Positions 44,166-53,283 of a DNA stretch of 64,000 nucleotides are shown here, piece after piece. Both the position numbers and the translations under genes were made by a program. The notes below the pieces were generated by a model, which worked only from the letters and a program-made list of their open reading frames with translations, searched no databases and was not told where the DNA came from. Numbering within the stretch: the first letter of the stretch is position 1; each line of letters starts with the position of its first letter. This DNA is from Mycobacterium triplex. Lineage in GTDB: Bacteria > Actinomycetota > Actinomycetes > Mycobacteriales > Mycobacteriaceae. The stretch is taken from NCBI RefSeq assembly GCF_000689255.1, contig NZ_HG964446.1:4445250-4509249 (forward strand). The letters are read 5' to 3'.

Positions 44166-45338
44166 TCAGCCCTGTGCGGAAGCGGCGCCGGGCCGCTCAC
44201 CGGGCAGCGCCTGCACGGTCGGCGGCAACCCGTAGAGCGCCGTCGCGTTCCCGCGCATGATCCGCTCCCGCTGGTCGGCGGGGAACCGGTTGATCGCGTA
44301 CGTCGGCGAGTCATAGCTCCAGTGCGGATAGTCCGTCGAGAACATGAGATTGTCTCCCAGGTCCATCATTTCCAGATATTCGCGAAACTCTACGATGTCG
44401 ACGTCTTCCAGGGGCTGAGTGGTGAAGCGGACATGCTCGCGGACGTAGTCCGACGGCCGGCGCCGCACCTGCGGAAGGTCGCCGCGGCGGGCCTCCCAGA
44501 TCCGGTCCATCCGTGACATCACCGGCATCGCCCAGGTGAAGCCGCCCTCGACGAAGACCACCCGCAGATCGGGGTGGCGATCGAACGCACCGTCGAAAAC
44601 CAGGCTCATCAGGTGCGACACATACAGCAGCGGCCAGGACGCGAAGAAGTCGTGCCAGTGCGCGGGATTGCCGACCGGATACAGCGGGATCAGTTCGAAC
44701 GGCGTCTGCCCCATCAGGTGGGTGGCCACCGGCAGCCCGTTGCGTGCCGCGGCTTCGTAAAGGGGATCGAAATGCGGACTGCCGAAAGGGATTCCGCGGG
44801 TCTGCGGCGTCATCAGCACCTGAGCCATATAGGGATGGCCTGCCCATCGCTCGACTTCGCGTGCCGCCTGCTCCGGCGTCTGCGCGCTGACGCTGATCGA
44901 CCCGCGCCAGCGGCCGTGCGCGTTGTGCTTGTCCAGCCACACGTCGGCGAGCCAGTCGTTGTAGGTGGACTTGAGCACGTGCTCGGCCTGGGGTAGCTGC
45001 GCGTCGCACATCGGCTCGAGCGAGGCGATGCTGACGCCGGCGTCGACCAGCAGTTGCTTGGCGGCGTAATCCGGGTCGCTGCCGGCGACCCCGCCTCCCG
45101 GCGGCCACGAGTCCATCCGCAGCGACGACGTCTTGTACGAATCCGGGGTGTCGTAGAAATACCCGACCGGGCTGACCGCATTTCCGGTGGGCCAGATCTT
45201 GTCGACCCACTCGGCCGGTGCATACGACTTGAGCACATCGGTCGAGACCGGCAACGGGTGGACGTCGGTGTCGACGATGGTGACGGCGACGTGGTCGTCG
45301 CGACCGGTCTGCGATTCGACGCGTTCGATCGTGGTCAT
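44166..45338 (-). CDS. amidohydrolase-2 family metalloenzyme
   Basis: 390 residues. Metal-site pieces of the family are intact: VDTDVHPLP (D23, D25, H27), PVATHLMGQT and the catalytic Asp in FSTDYPHWSYD. N-terminal GRDDHVAVTIVD is a short extension. Such proteins decarboxylate or hydrolyse ring-fission acids. It is ATGA-coupled to its paralogue (45335-46390), which has lost several of these residues, and belongs to an operon headed by a Rieske ferredoxin. Substrate unknown; it may form a heteromer with its neighbour. Confidence 0.85.
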   Translation of the reverse strand: MTTIERVESQTGRDDHVAVTIVDTDVHPLPVSTDVLKSYAPAEWVDKIWPTGNAVSPVGYFYDTPDSYKTSSLRMDSWPPGGGVAGSDPDYAAKQLLVDAGVSIASLEPMCDAQLPQAEHVLKSTYNDWLADVWLDKHNAHGRWRGSISVSAQTPEQAAREVERWAGHPYMAQVLMTPQTRGIPFGSPHFDPLYEAAARNGLPVATHLMGQTPFELIPLYPVGNPAHWHDFFASWPLLYVSHLMSLVFDGAFDRHPDLRVVFVEGGFTWAMPVMSRMDRIWEARRGDLPQVRRRPSDYVREHVRFTTQPLEDVDIVEFREYLEMMDLGDNLMFSTDYPHWSYDSPTYAINRFPADQRERIMRGNATALYGLPPTVQALPGERPGAASAQG

Positions 45339-46390
45339 TGCGCTCGCTCCTTAGCTTCAAGCCCGTAAAGCTCACTGGCGTTTCGCCACAGCACCTTGTC
45401 GCGCTGGGCGGCATCGAGGTTCTCGGCCGGCACCGACGGCGGCGACGTGGACCAGTGGGGGTAGCCCGATCCGTACATCACCAGGTCGGATTTGCCGGTG
45501 AACTCCATCCAGCGCTGCGCCTGGCCGGCATCGGGCGGTCCGTCGAACGCCGATGAGCAGAACCGGACATGGCCGGGCAGATATTCGCTGGGATAGCGGT
45601 CGACCCAGGGGGTTTGGTCGCGCATCGACAACCAGAAGGTGTCCAGCCGCCACATCAGCGGGGTGAGGATGTCGTAGCCGCCGTCGGCGAAGACGAATTT
45701 GAGGTCCGGCAGCCGGCCGAACACGCCTTCGACGATCAGCGTGGCCAGATGCACGAAATAGTTCAGCGGCATGAACGCCGCATAGCCGGGGTAGGTGTGC
45801 GCGTGCCCGGCGAACGTCGGGGCGTGGTCGACACCGTTGCCGCCGTTGATGTGCACGGCGACGGGTAGACCGTGGGCCGCGGCGGCCTCCCAGATGGGTT
45901 CGAACATCGGCTTGCCGTACGGCTCGCGCGACTGCATCGGGATCCCGACTTGCACCAGCTTCGGATGGTCGGCGAGACGTTCGATCTCCGCGACGGCGCC
46001 TCGGGGGTCCTCGGGATTGACCTTGATCGTGCCCCGGAAACGGTCGGTGGTGTCGGGCTCGAGCCAGCGATCGAGCAGCCAGTCGTTGACCGCGGCGCAG
46101 ATGCTGGTGTTGAGCAGGTAGTCGGCGATGTTGCCGCGCGTCAACGGGTTCAGGATTGCGTAGTCGACCCCGGCGTCTTCGAACAAGTGGCGACTCACGG
46201 TGGCGGGATCCGATCCCGGGTAGTGCTCCCCGTAGAGGTCCGCACGGTAGTCACCCCCGGGCGCTTGGTACCACTGCTGTTCGACGTCGGGCACCGCGCG
46301 CAGTTGGTGGGCGGCGGGGAGGTAGCGCCGAATCTCGGCGTTGTAGCGGAAGTGCGGTTGCACGTTCGCGTCGATAACCATGGGGCTCAT
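45335..46390 (-). CDS. amidohydrolase-2 family protein with degenerate metal site
   Basis: 351 residues from ATG 46390, which overlaps the Rieske ferredoxin stop (ATGA); longer readings lie inside that gene. Same barrel as its neighbour (PVAVHINGGNG, KFVFADGGYD, YPHWSTSPP), but the N-terminal metal motif is DANVQ (N9, Q11 in place of Asp and His) and the catalytic Asp near the C-terminus is Gly (YGSGYPHW, G309). I checked the codons: AAC, CAA and GGC. It is probably inactive alone and could act as a structural partner for the active paralogue encoded downstream. Confidence 0.82.
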   Translation of the reverse strand: MSPMVIDANVQPHFRYNAEIRRYLPAAHQLRAVPDVEQQWYQAPGGDYRADLYGEHYPGSDPATVSRHLFEDAGVDYAILNPLTRGNIADYLLNTSICAAVNDWLLDRWLEPDTTDRFRGTIKVNPEDPRGAVAEIERLADHPKLVQVGIPMQSREPYGKPMFEPIWEAAAAHGLPVAVHINGGNGVDHAPTFAGHAHTYPGYAAFMPLNYFVHLATLIVEGVFGRLPDLKFVFADGGYDILTPLMWRLDTFWLSMRDQTPWVDRYPSEYLPGHVRFCSSAFDGPPDAGQAQRWMEFTGKSDLVMYGSGYPHWSTSPPSVPAENLDAAQRDKVLWRNASELYGLEAKERAQ

Positions 46391-46746
46391 GCGGTCAGGT
46401 ACACCTCCCCGTCGCTGACATCGACCGGGTAAGTACGGATGCGACGACTCGGATCGGCCACACTCTGCCCGGTCGTCACATCGAATTCCCAGTTGTGCCA
46501 AGGGCATCGAACGATCTGCCCGTCACGCACCCGGCGTATCCCGCCGGGTTCGTCCGGCGCCGATTCGGTGGTACCCCCGAGCAGGCCAAGGCACAGCGGG
46601 GCGCCTTCGTGCGAGCAGTAGTTCACGATCGCGTACAGCGCGCCGTGCACGTTGTACACGCCCACGCCGAACTTGCCGACGTCGACGAGCTTCATCCCGC
46701 CGGGCGGCAGCTCGTCGAGGGAACACACGAATCGCCGCTGGGCCAC
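46387..46746 (-). CDS. Rieske [2Fe-2S] ferredoxin
   Basis: About 119 residues, a small Rieske protein: cluster ligands C44/H46 (YCSHEGAPL) and C81/H84 (CPWHNWEF), with an Asp/Pro-rich insert between them (TESAPDEPGG). It would carry electrons to a Rieske oxygenase or support another enzyme of this operon. The GTG at 46746, about 11 bp after AGGAGG, is the likeliest start; a reading to 46809 is open but runs toward the promoter. First gene of the operon with the two amidohydrolases. Confidence 0.85.
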   Translation of the reverse strand: MAQRRFVCSLDELPPGGMKLVDVGKFGVGVYNVHGALYAIVNYCSHEGAPLCLGLLGGTTESAPDEPGGIRRVRDGQIVRCPWHNWEFDVTTGQSVADPSRRIRTYPVDVSDGEVYLTA

Positions 46747-46824
46747 TTGAGAATCACCGCCTCCTGGACCTATCCCGATCAATACTGAGCCCGTTACGGT
46801 AACCGCCACAAGTCATTGGGCTTC

Positions 46825-46850
46825 GTTGCTATTTATACTATGATAGCGAC
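46825..46850. promoter_or_regulatory. inverted-repeat operator, type TTGCTAT-N10-ATAGCGA
   Basis: GTTGCTAT (46825-46832), 10 bp, ATAGCGAC (46843-46850): 8-bp arms with one mismatch, in the divergent promoter between the Rieske ferredoxin operon and the P450/alcohol dehydrogenase operon. The heptamers and spacing are identical to those at 10125-10152. Confidence 0.6.
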
Positions 46851-46938
46851 AATCCGCTCACACACCCGCCGAAGACGCCGGGACGGTCCGGAACCGACCT
46901 GCATCAACGGCCCTACCGGTTGCTCAGGAGGAGCGCTG

Positions 46939-48165
46939 ATGCCGCTAAGCATCGATTCCGTCGGCGAGCCCGTCACGCTCGATTTCACCGGTGAGACCAG
47001 CCCCTATCCGTTCTACGAATACATGCGGCGTACCGATCCGGTCTGGCACGGCGCGCTGGGGGATCACTCTCAGATGCCCGACGAGCTGAGGCCGAAAGAC
47101 GAGTGGGTGCTGTTCGGCTATGACGATGTGTTTCAAGCCTTCCGCGACGATCGGATCTTCACGTCGGCCGCCTACGACAAGACGATCGGGTTGGTCATGG
47201 GGCACACGATCCTGGCGATGGGCGGCAAGGAACACCACGACCACCGCAGCCTGGTGGCCAAGGCCTTTCGGGCCACCGCGCTGGAACGGTGGGAGCCGTC
47301 GGTCATCGGTCCGGTGTGCGATCAGCTGATCGACGAGATCAAACACGACGGTCAGGCCGACCTGGTCAAGGCGCTGACGTTCGAGTTCCCCACCCGGATC
47401 ATCTCGGTGCTGCTGGGGCTGCCCCCGGAGGATCTCGACATGTTCCGGCGCCTGTCGCTCGATCTCATCTCGATTCCGACCGACATCGTGGCCGGGCTCA
47501 ACGCCGCGACCGAGTTGCACGGCTACTTCCTCGAGCAAGTCGAGCAGCGGCGCCGCAAGCTGACCAACGACATCATCGGCGACCTGGTCGCCGCCGAGAT
47601 CGACGGCGAGAAACTCACCGACGACGCGATCATCGCGTTCCTGCGCTTGCTGCTGCCCGCCGGGCTCGAAACGACCTACCGCTCGTCGGGCAACCTGTTG
47701 TACCTGCTGCTGACCCACCCCGAGCAGCTGGAGATGGTCCGGGCAGACCGGTCACTGATCCCCGCCGCCATCGAGGAAGGCCTGCGGGTCGAGACGCCGC
47801 TGACCATGGTCATGCGCACCACCACCGAAGAAGTCGAAATCGGCGGCAAGACAATCCCCGCCGAGGCGCAGATCGACATGTGCATGGGCTCGGCCAACCG
47901 CGACGAAAGTCGTTGGCCCGACGCAAATCGCTTCGACATCCACCGGCCCCGCCAAGCCCACATCGCGTTCGCCGGCGGCATCCATATGTGCCTCGGAATG
48001 CATTTGGCCCGGCTGGAAACCCGGGTCATGCTGAACAGCCTGCTCGACCGGGTTTCCGACCTCGCCTTGGTTCCCGACGACGGCAGCGGCGAGGAGTCCA
48101 GGATCATCGGCCTGACCTTCCGGTCGCCGAACAAGCTTCCCGTCACGTTCACCCCGGCCGCATGA
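46939..48165 (+). CDS. cytochrome P450
   Basis: 408 residues, start ATG 46939 after AGGAGGAG. I-helix LPAGLETTYRS (Glu in place of Asp before the TT), K-helix EGLR, and heme loop FAGGIHMCLG with axial Cys ~351. It diverges from the Rieske ferredoxin operon across the 46825-46850 operator and overlaps the alcohol dehydrogenase gene by 4 bp. This suggests that it hydroxylates a substrate that the dehydrogenase then oxidises. Confidence 0.92.
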   Translation: MPLSIDSVGEPVTLDFTGETSPYPFYEYMRRTDPVWHGALGDHSQMPDELRPKDEWVLFGYDDVFQAFRDDRIFTSAAYDKTIGLVMGHTILAMGGKEHHDHRSLVAKAFRATALERWEPSVIGPVCDQLIDEIKHDGQADLVKALTFEFPTRIISVLLGLPPEDLDMFRRLSLDLISIPTDIVAGLNAATELHGYFLEQVEQRRRKLTNDIIGDLVAAEIDGEKLTDDAIIAFLRLLLPAGLETTYRSSGNLLYLLLTHPEQLEMVRADRSLIPAAIEEGLRVETPLTMVMRTTTEEVEIGGKTIPAEAQIDMCMGSANRDESRWPDANRFDIHRPRQAHIAFAGGIHMCLGMHLARLETRVMLNSLLDRVSDLALVPDDGSGEESRIIGLTFRSPNKLPVTFTPAA

Positions 48166-49319
48166 AAAGCCGCGCGGCGATCCTGCACGATGTCGGCGGA
48201 CCTTGGTCTGTCGAGGATTTCGACCTCGACGCGCCGCGGGCCGGCGAGGTTTTGGTCGAGATGGCCGCGGCCGGGATGTGTCACTCCGACGATCACATCC
48301 TCTCCGGCGACATGTCGGCGCCCAACGAGATGCTGCGCTCGCTGGGGTTGCCCACCATGTTCCCGATGATCGGCGGACACGAGGGTTCGGGCATCGTGCG
48401 TGAAGTTGGGGACGGCGTAACGGAATTCGTACCCGGTGACCACGTGGTGATGTCGTTCGTCGCGGTCTGCGGGCAGTGCCGCTGGTGCGCGAGCGGCATG
48501 GAGTACATCTGCGACATGGGAGCCAGCGTGCTCACGCCCGGTATGCCGACCGACGGCACCTACCGCCATCACACCGCCGGGGGCAAGCCGTTGGGTCATC
48601 TGGCCAAGGTGGGGGCGTTCTCCAAACACACTGTGGTGTCGACGAATTCGCTGGTGAAGATCGAGCCACATCTACCGCTGGTGCCCAGCGCGCTGCTGTC
48701 CTGCGCGATACCGACCGGGTTCGGCTCGGTGGCCAATCGCTCCAACATGCGACCGGGTGACACCGTGGTCGTGATCGGTGTCGGTGGAATCGGTACCGGC
48801 GCGATTCAGGGCGCCCGGGTCGGCGGCGCCGCACACATCGTCGCCGTCGATCCGGTGGAGTTCAAGCAGAAGTCGGCGTTGCGGTTCGGCGCCACCCACA
48901 CCGCCGCGACCGCGGCTGACGCAATGGAGCTGGTACGCGACCTGAGCTACGGGGTGATGGCCGACGCCGTCGTCGTCTCGCCGTCGCTGATCACTCCCGA
49001 CGACGTCCGCGACGCGGTGCGGCTCACCCGCAAGGGCGGGACCTGCGTGCTGACCGGCATGACCTCGCAGTTGACCAGCTCAGTCAAGATCGATCTGCAG
49101 GACTTCATCCTGTCGAACAAGTCGCTCGCCGGCACCGCATTCGGTTCGTGCAACCCGAAAGCCGACATCTTCCGGCTGGCCCGGCTGTACCAGACCGGGC
49201 AGCTCCAGCTCGACGAGATGATCACCCGGCGTTACCGACTCGACGACATCAACGACGCCTACGACGACCTGCGGAACGGAAAAATCGTCCGGGGCGTCAT
49301 CGATTTCGGGATCGAGTGA
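48162..49319 (+). CDS. zinc alcohol dehydrogenase, NDMA/mycothiol-type MDR
   Basis: 385 residues, start ATG 48162 inside the P450 stop. Catalytic zinc ligands in GMCHSDDHI and the GGHEGSG loop, a structural-zinc lobe CGQCRWCASGMEYIC, a long insert characteristic of the mycobacterial NDMA-dependent group (MPTDGTYRHHTAGGKPLG), and nucleotide site GVGGIG. These enzymes keep NAD(P) tightly bound. It would oxidise the alcohol made by the coupled P450. Confidence 0.88.
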   Translation: MKSRAAILHDVGGPWSVEDFDLDAPRAGEVLVEMAAAGMCHSDDHILSGDMSAPNEMLRSLGLPTMFPMIGGHEGSGIVREVGDGVTEFVPGDHVVMSFVAVCGQCRWCASGMEYICDMGASVLTPGMPTDGTYRHHTAGGKPLGHLAKVGAFSKHTVVSTNSLVKIEPHLPLVPSALLSCAIPTGFGSVANRSNMRPGDTVVVIGVGGIGTGAIQGARVGGAAHIVAVDPVEFKQKSALRFGATHTAATAADAMELVRDLSYGVMADAVVVSPSLITPDDVRDAVRLTRKGGTCVLTGMTSQLTSSVKIDLQDFILSNKSLAGTAFGSCNPKADIFRLARLYQTGQLQLDEMITRRYRLDDINDAYDDLRNGKIVRGVIDFGIE

Positions 49320-49321
49320 CT

Positions 49322-50056
49322 TCATTTCCCGCGACCCATCAGCCGCTGCAGCTGGCCGTAGGCGTCGATCGGGCTGTGCAGGGCAAGACCCCCATCGGCA
49401 TGCACGACCTGGCCTGTCACCCAAGGTAATTCGAGTACACCCACGATGGCCCCGGCCACGTCGGTGGCCTGTCCCAGGCCGCCGAGTGCCGTGCGCTCGG
49501 TCAGGCCTTCCACCCAGCCCGGCAGTGCTTCGGGGTTGGGCAGCATCGGCGTTCGGGTGACACCGGGCCCGACGGCGTTCACCCGGATGCCGTGTGTCCC
49601 CCACTCGACGGCGGCGACCTTGACCAACATGTCCACCCCGGCCTTCGACACGCAATAGGCGCCCATGTCGCGGTCGGCGATGGAGCCGCTGATGCTGGAC
49701 ACCGCGACGATCGAACCGCCCGCCCCGGCATCGATCATGGCCTGCGCCGCGGCGCGGATCGTCAGCCAGGTGCCGGTCAGGTTCACCGCCAGCACTCGTT
49801 CCCAGTCCGCGGGCGCCTGCTTGAGCAGCACCCCCGCCGCTCCCACCGCGGCGCACGTCACCACCCGGGTGGGCACCCCGCGCTCCCGCACGGTTCGTTG
49901 CATCGCCGCCGACACCGCATCGGGATCGCTGACGTCGCAGGCGATGTCGGCGACCGACAGGTCCCATACCACGACGTCGTGGCCCGCGTCGCGCAGCCGT
50001 CCGGCGACTTCACGGCCGATGCCGGACGCGCCCCCGGTGACCAGTGCGGTGCTCAC
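49322..50056 (-). CDS. short-chain dehydrogenase/reductase
   Basis: 244 residues from GTG 50056, behind AGGAGGCGAG. Cofactor loop TGGASGIG (7-14), an unusual active-site Tyr motif YCVSK, NAVGPGVTRTPM and C-terminal VTGQVVHADGGLA, typical of classical SDRs. NAD-dependent oxidation of a hydroxyacyl or ring alcohol is plausible. Convergent with the alcohol dehydrogenase (2 bp apart) and 25 bp downstream of the next SDR, thus in its operon. Confidence 0.88.
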   Translation of the reverse strand: MSTALVTGGASGIGREVAGRLRDAGHDVVVWDLSVADIACDVSDPDAVSAAMQRTVRERGVPTRVVTCAAVGAAGVLLKQAPADWERVLAVNLTGTWLTIRAAAQAMIDAGAGGSIVAVSSISGSIADRDMGAYCVSKAGVDMLVKVAAVEWGTHGIRVNAVGPGVTRTPMLPNPEALPGWVEGLTERTALGGLGQATDVAGAIVGVLELPWVTGQVVHADGGLALHSPIDAYGQLQRLMGRGK

Positions 50057-50081
50057 GGCACCTCGCCTCCTGCGTTTCTTC

Positions 50082-50906
50082 CTAGGTGATTCTGGCCAGG
50101 GTGCGGTCCCACAGCTCACGGGCAAGGGCTGGATCGCCGGATAAGCGGCTGGCTTTGGCGACCCTGCGTTTCGCGTAGTACTCCCCCGGCGTCCAGTCGG
50201 CGCCGGGCGCGGTGGACGCGAGCCAGACCAGCTGATCGGCCCCCTCGTCCACGCTCGCGGTGAACCGCGCCTGCGGCGTGTACCGCTGCATGAAGACCAG
50301 GAACCGCGATCCCGAGGCGCGGCCGAAGTTGGAGTTGACGTAGCCGGGATGCACTGTCGCAACGGACAATCCGCCCGCATGTTGGCGCCGGTGCAACTCC
50401 TTGGTGAACAGCACGATGGCCAGCTTGGACAACGCGTAGGCCGTGCTGGCGCGACGCTGCGCGGTGTTCTCCAGGTCGTCCACGCTGGCTCGGCGGACCA
50501 ACTTGTGCGACGAACTGGTCGTGTTGACGATCGTGGCGTGCGAATCGAGCAGCACCGGCAACAGCTGGGTGGTCAGCAGAAACGGCGACAAATAGTTGAC
50601 CTGATAGGTGTGTTCGTAGCCGTCGGGAGTGAGCTGGATCTTGGTGCCCATGCCGCCGGCGTTGTTGAGCAGGACGTCGATGCGGGGGTAGTTGGCGCGA
50701 ATCTTGTCGGCCAGGGCTCGCACCTGAGCCAGGTCGCTGAAGTCGGCCACGAAATAGTCGGCGTCCAGTTCCGCGGCCACGGCGGCGGTCTTGCTCGACG
50801 ACCGCCCCACCACTACGACGTTGTCGCCGCCGCGGCGTAACCGGCGAGCCGCCGCCGCACCAATGCCGTCACTGCCACCGGTGATGACAATCGTCTTCGA
50901 CGTCAT
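50082..50906 (-). CDS. short-chain dehydrogenase/reductase (retinol dehydrogenase-like)
   Basis: 274 residues. TGGSDGIG (9-16), LLNNAGGMG, YALSK and HPGYVNSNFG mark the RDH-like branch of SDRs, which also includes light-dependent protochlorophyllide reductase relatives. The C-terminal TPGEYYAKRRVAKASRLSGD is common in this group. It may reduce or oxidise a hydrophobic alcohol/ketone. It is 36 bp downstream of the P450 gene, so transcription with it is likely. Confidence 0.87.
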   Translation of the reverse strand: MTSKTIVITGGSDGIGAAAARRLRRGGDNVVVVGRSSSKTAAVAAELDADYFVADFSDLAQVRALADKIRANYPRIDVLLNNAGGMGTKIQLTPDGYEHTYQVNYLSPFLLTTQLLPVLLDSHATIVNTTSSSHKLVRRASVDDLENTAQRRASTAYALSKLAIVLFTKELHRRQHAGGLSVATVHPGYVNSNFGRASGSRFLVFMQRYTPQARFTASVDEGADQLVWLASTAPGADWTPGEYYAKRRVAKASRLSGDPALARELWDRTLARIT

Positions 50907-50942
50907 AGCGGGAGTGTAGCGATCGACGCGTACGCCCCCGAC

Positions 50943-52178
50943 TCAGACCAGCGAGTAGCGCACCGGCAGGTGCTTGAGGCCGCCGACGAATGTCGTCGCG
51001 ACCAATTCCGGATCCCCGGTCAGCTCAATCGATTTGAGCCTGGGCAGCAGCTCGGAGAAGAAGCTGTTGACCTCCATCCGGGCCAGTGCGGCCCCCATGC
51101 AAAAGTGCACGCCGTAGCCGAAGGCCAGATGCTTGTTGGGGTCACGCCCGACGTCGAAGCGGAACGGGTCGTCGAAGACATCCTCGTCGCGGTTGCCCGA
51201 CACATAGGACAGCAGCACGGAATCCCCCGCGGCGATCGGTACTCCGCGCACGGTGGTGTCCTCGTTGGCAGTCCGCATGAATTCCTTGACCGGAGTGACC
51301 CAGCGGATCATCTCCTCGGTGGCCAGCGGCATCAGGTCGAGATTGTTCCGCAGGCGGTCCAGCTGGTCCGGGTTTTCGATGAGCGCCTGCATGCCGCCGG
51401 AAATGGTCGCGCTGGTGGTGTCGTGACCCGCGGTGGCCACGATCAGGTAGTAGGACACGGTGTCGATGTCGGACAGCGGTTCTCCGTCGACGCGGGCATT
51501 GGCGATGGCCGACGCGAGATCCTCGGTCGGGTTCGCCCGCCGCGACGCCGTGACGTCGTTGAAGTAACCGAACATATCGAGCAGTGCCGGAATCTGGTCC
51601 TCATTCGAGGTGCCCCGCTTGAATTCGCTGTCCTCGCTGCCGAACAGCTCCTGGGTGAGCTTGAGCATCCGGGCGAAGTCGGCCTCCGGGATGCCCAGCA
51701 GCGACATGATCACGTAGAGGGGATAGTTCACCGCCACCTGCTGGACGAAGTCGCATTCCGGCCCGACGGCCAGCATCTTGTCGACGTAGATCTTGGCGAG
51801 TTCGTCGACGCGCATCTTCATCGCGCGCATGGCCTTTGGCCGAAACCAGTCCGAGCCGATCGCGCGCACCACCCGGTGTTGCGGGTCGTCCATGTGAATC
51901 AGCGTGCGCACCCCGGCGCTGGCTTGCAGCTCGTCGCCGACCGTGGTGGTCAACACCGGGCGGGGCCAGTTGGTGAACAGCATGTTCTGCCGCTCGATGT
52001 CCATGATGTCGGCGTGTTTGGTGATCGCCCAGAACGGCTTGTAGTCCGGCACCTCGACCCACGACACCGGCGCGGTGGCACGCAAGTGAGCCAGCGCCGC
52101 GTGCAGCCGCTTCTCGTCGGTGTACGCCAACGGATCTGCCAGGGACCTTCCGGCATCGTCCATCGTCGTTGTGCTCAC
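50943..52178 (-). CDS. cytochrome P450
   Basis: 411 residues from GTG 52178 (GGAG eight bases upstream, GTGA overlap with the LLM gene). I-helix VATAGHDTTSAT, K-helix EEMIRW and heme loop FGYGVHFCMG with axial Cys ~360. The B-C region DDPQHRVVRAIGSDWF and the overall pattern resemble the CYP families that act on sterols and fatty acids in actinobacteria, but the family cannot be fixed by eye. It follows the LLM gene, perhaps in a linked pathway step. Confidence 0.93.
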   Translation of the reverse strand: MSTTTMDDAGRSLADPLAYTDEKRLHAALAHLRATAPVSWVEVPDYKPFWAITKHADIMDIERQNMLFTNWPRPVLTTTVGDELQASAGVRTLIHMDDPQHRVVRAIGSDWFRPKAMRAMKMRVDELAKIYVDKMLAVGPECDFVQQVAVNYPLYVIMSLLGIPEADFARMLKLTQELFGSEDSEFKRGTSNEDQIPALLDMFGYFNDVTASRRANPTEDLASAIANARVDGEPLSDIDTVSYYLIVATAGHDTTSATISGGMQALIENPDQLDRLRNNLDLMPLATEEMIRWVTPVKEFMRTANEDTTVRGVPIAAGDSVLLSYVSGNRDEDVFDDPFRFDVGRDPNKHLAFGYGVHFCMGAALARMEVNSFFSELLPRLKSIELTGDPELVATTFVGGLKHLPVRYSLV

Positions 52179-53197
52179 TGGCGAAACTCCTTCATTGCGG
52201 CGGTAATACAGGCCTGGGAAGCGTTGTAGAAGATCGGCAGCACGCGGTCGACCACGCCCTCGCACCGGCTTTTCAGGGCGGCACCGACCTCGTCCAGGCG
52301 GCCGACGACCGCGAACGCCCGCAGCATGTCGTCGTCGATCAGCGATCCCATCGCGTCCCATTCGCCTTGCTTGGACAGGCGATTGAGCTCGGCGTGCAGA
52401 TCGCCCCAACCATGCAGCTCAAGCACTTTGCGGTAGGCGGGCGTGGAACCGTAGAAGGCGATCTGCTTGCGCGTGGCGGTCATGGCCGCCGCCAACTCGG
52501 CGTCGTTTTCTCCGGTCGCCACCATCACCTCGCACGACACTTCGAAGTCGCCGCGGTCGCGCCCGCCGCGCGCCATCCCGCGCAGCAGCGCCGGCACGGT
52601 CACCTCGTTGAGGTAGCGCTTGGAGACCATCGGGTGACCGAGATGTCCGTCGGCGACCTCCCCGCACATCTCGGTCATCACCTCACCGACCGCGGCGATG
52701 AACACCTTCGGCACCGGGTACGGGTGCTGCTCCGGGGTGAACATCGGCGTCATGATCTTGTGGGTATAGAAGTCGCCCTCGAAACTCAGCTTGGCCTCGC
52801 CGTTCCAGGCGGACCAGATGGCGTGCAGCGCGGAGACGAATTCGCGCATCCGGCGGGCAGGATGACTCCACGGCATGCTGAATCGTTTCTCGATGTGGGG
52901 CTGGATCTGGCTGCCCAGGCCGAGAATGAAGCGGCCCCGCGAGTACGCCTGCAGGTCCCAGGCGACGTTGGCGACGATCATCGGATTGCGCGCGAACGCC
53001 ACCGCGATGTTGGTGCCGAGCTCGAGACGCGAGGTGTGTTCGGCGGCCAGCAGCAGCGGCAGAAACGGGTCGTGACTGGTTTCGGCCGTCCAGCCCCCGT
53101 CATATCCCTGTTGTTCCAGGTCCCCGACCGCCTCAACCACGCGTTCGAGACGATTGGGGATGCCGCCGTCGATCTTGAGGCGGGGGCCGTCAAGCAT
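52175..53197 (-). CDS. LLM-class (F420-dependent-type) oxidoreductase
   Basis: 340 residues of the bacterial luciferase-like family (TSHDPFLPLLLAAEHTSRL, LQAYSRGRFILGLGSQIQPH, PKVFIAAVGEVMTEMCGE). ATG 53197 is my choice; there is no ribosome-binding site in front, and the ATG may lie close to the transcript start (leaderless), with the AT-rich TTTACAGTAAGC of the 53198-53283 spacer upstream. It diverges from the carboxyltransferase gene. Likely reduces or oxidises an unidentified ring compound. Confidence 0.85.
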   Translation of the reverse strand: MLDGPRLKIDGGIPNRLERVVEAVGDLEQQGYDGGWTAETSHDPFLPLLLAAEHTSRLELGTNIAVAFARNPMIVANVAWDLQAYSRGRFILGLGSQIQPHIEKRFSMPWSHPARRMREFVSALHAIWSAWNGEAKLSFEGDFYTHKIMTPMFTPEQHPYPVPKVFIAAVGEVMTEMCGEVADGHLGHPMVSKRYLNEVTVPALLRGMARGGRDRGDFEVSCEVMVATGENDAELAAAMTATRKQIAFYGSTPAYRKVLELHGWGDLHAELNRLSKQGEWDAMGSLIDDDMLRAFAVVGRLDEVGAALKSRCEGVVDRVLPIFYNASQACITAAMKEFRQ

Positions 53198-53283
53198 GCG
53201 GGTAACTTTACAGTAAGCAATCCAGTATGTGACCCTGCTGATCTGGACGCGCGACCATTTCCCCACAGAGGTAGGAAAGACGC

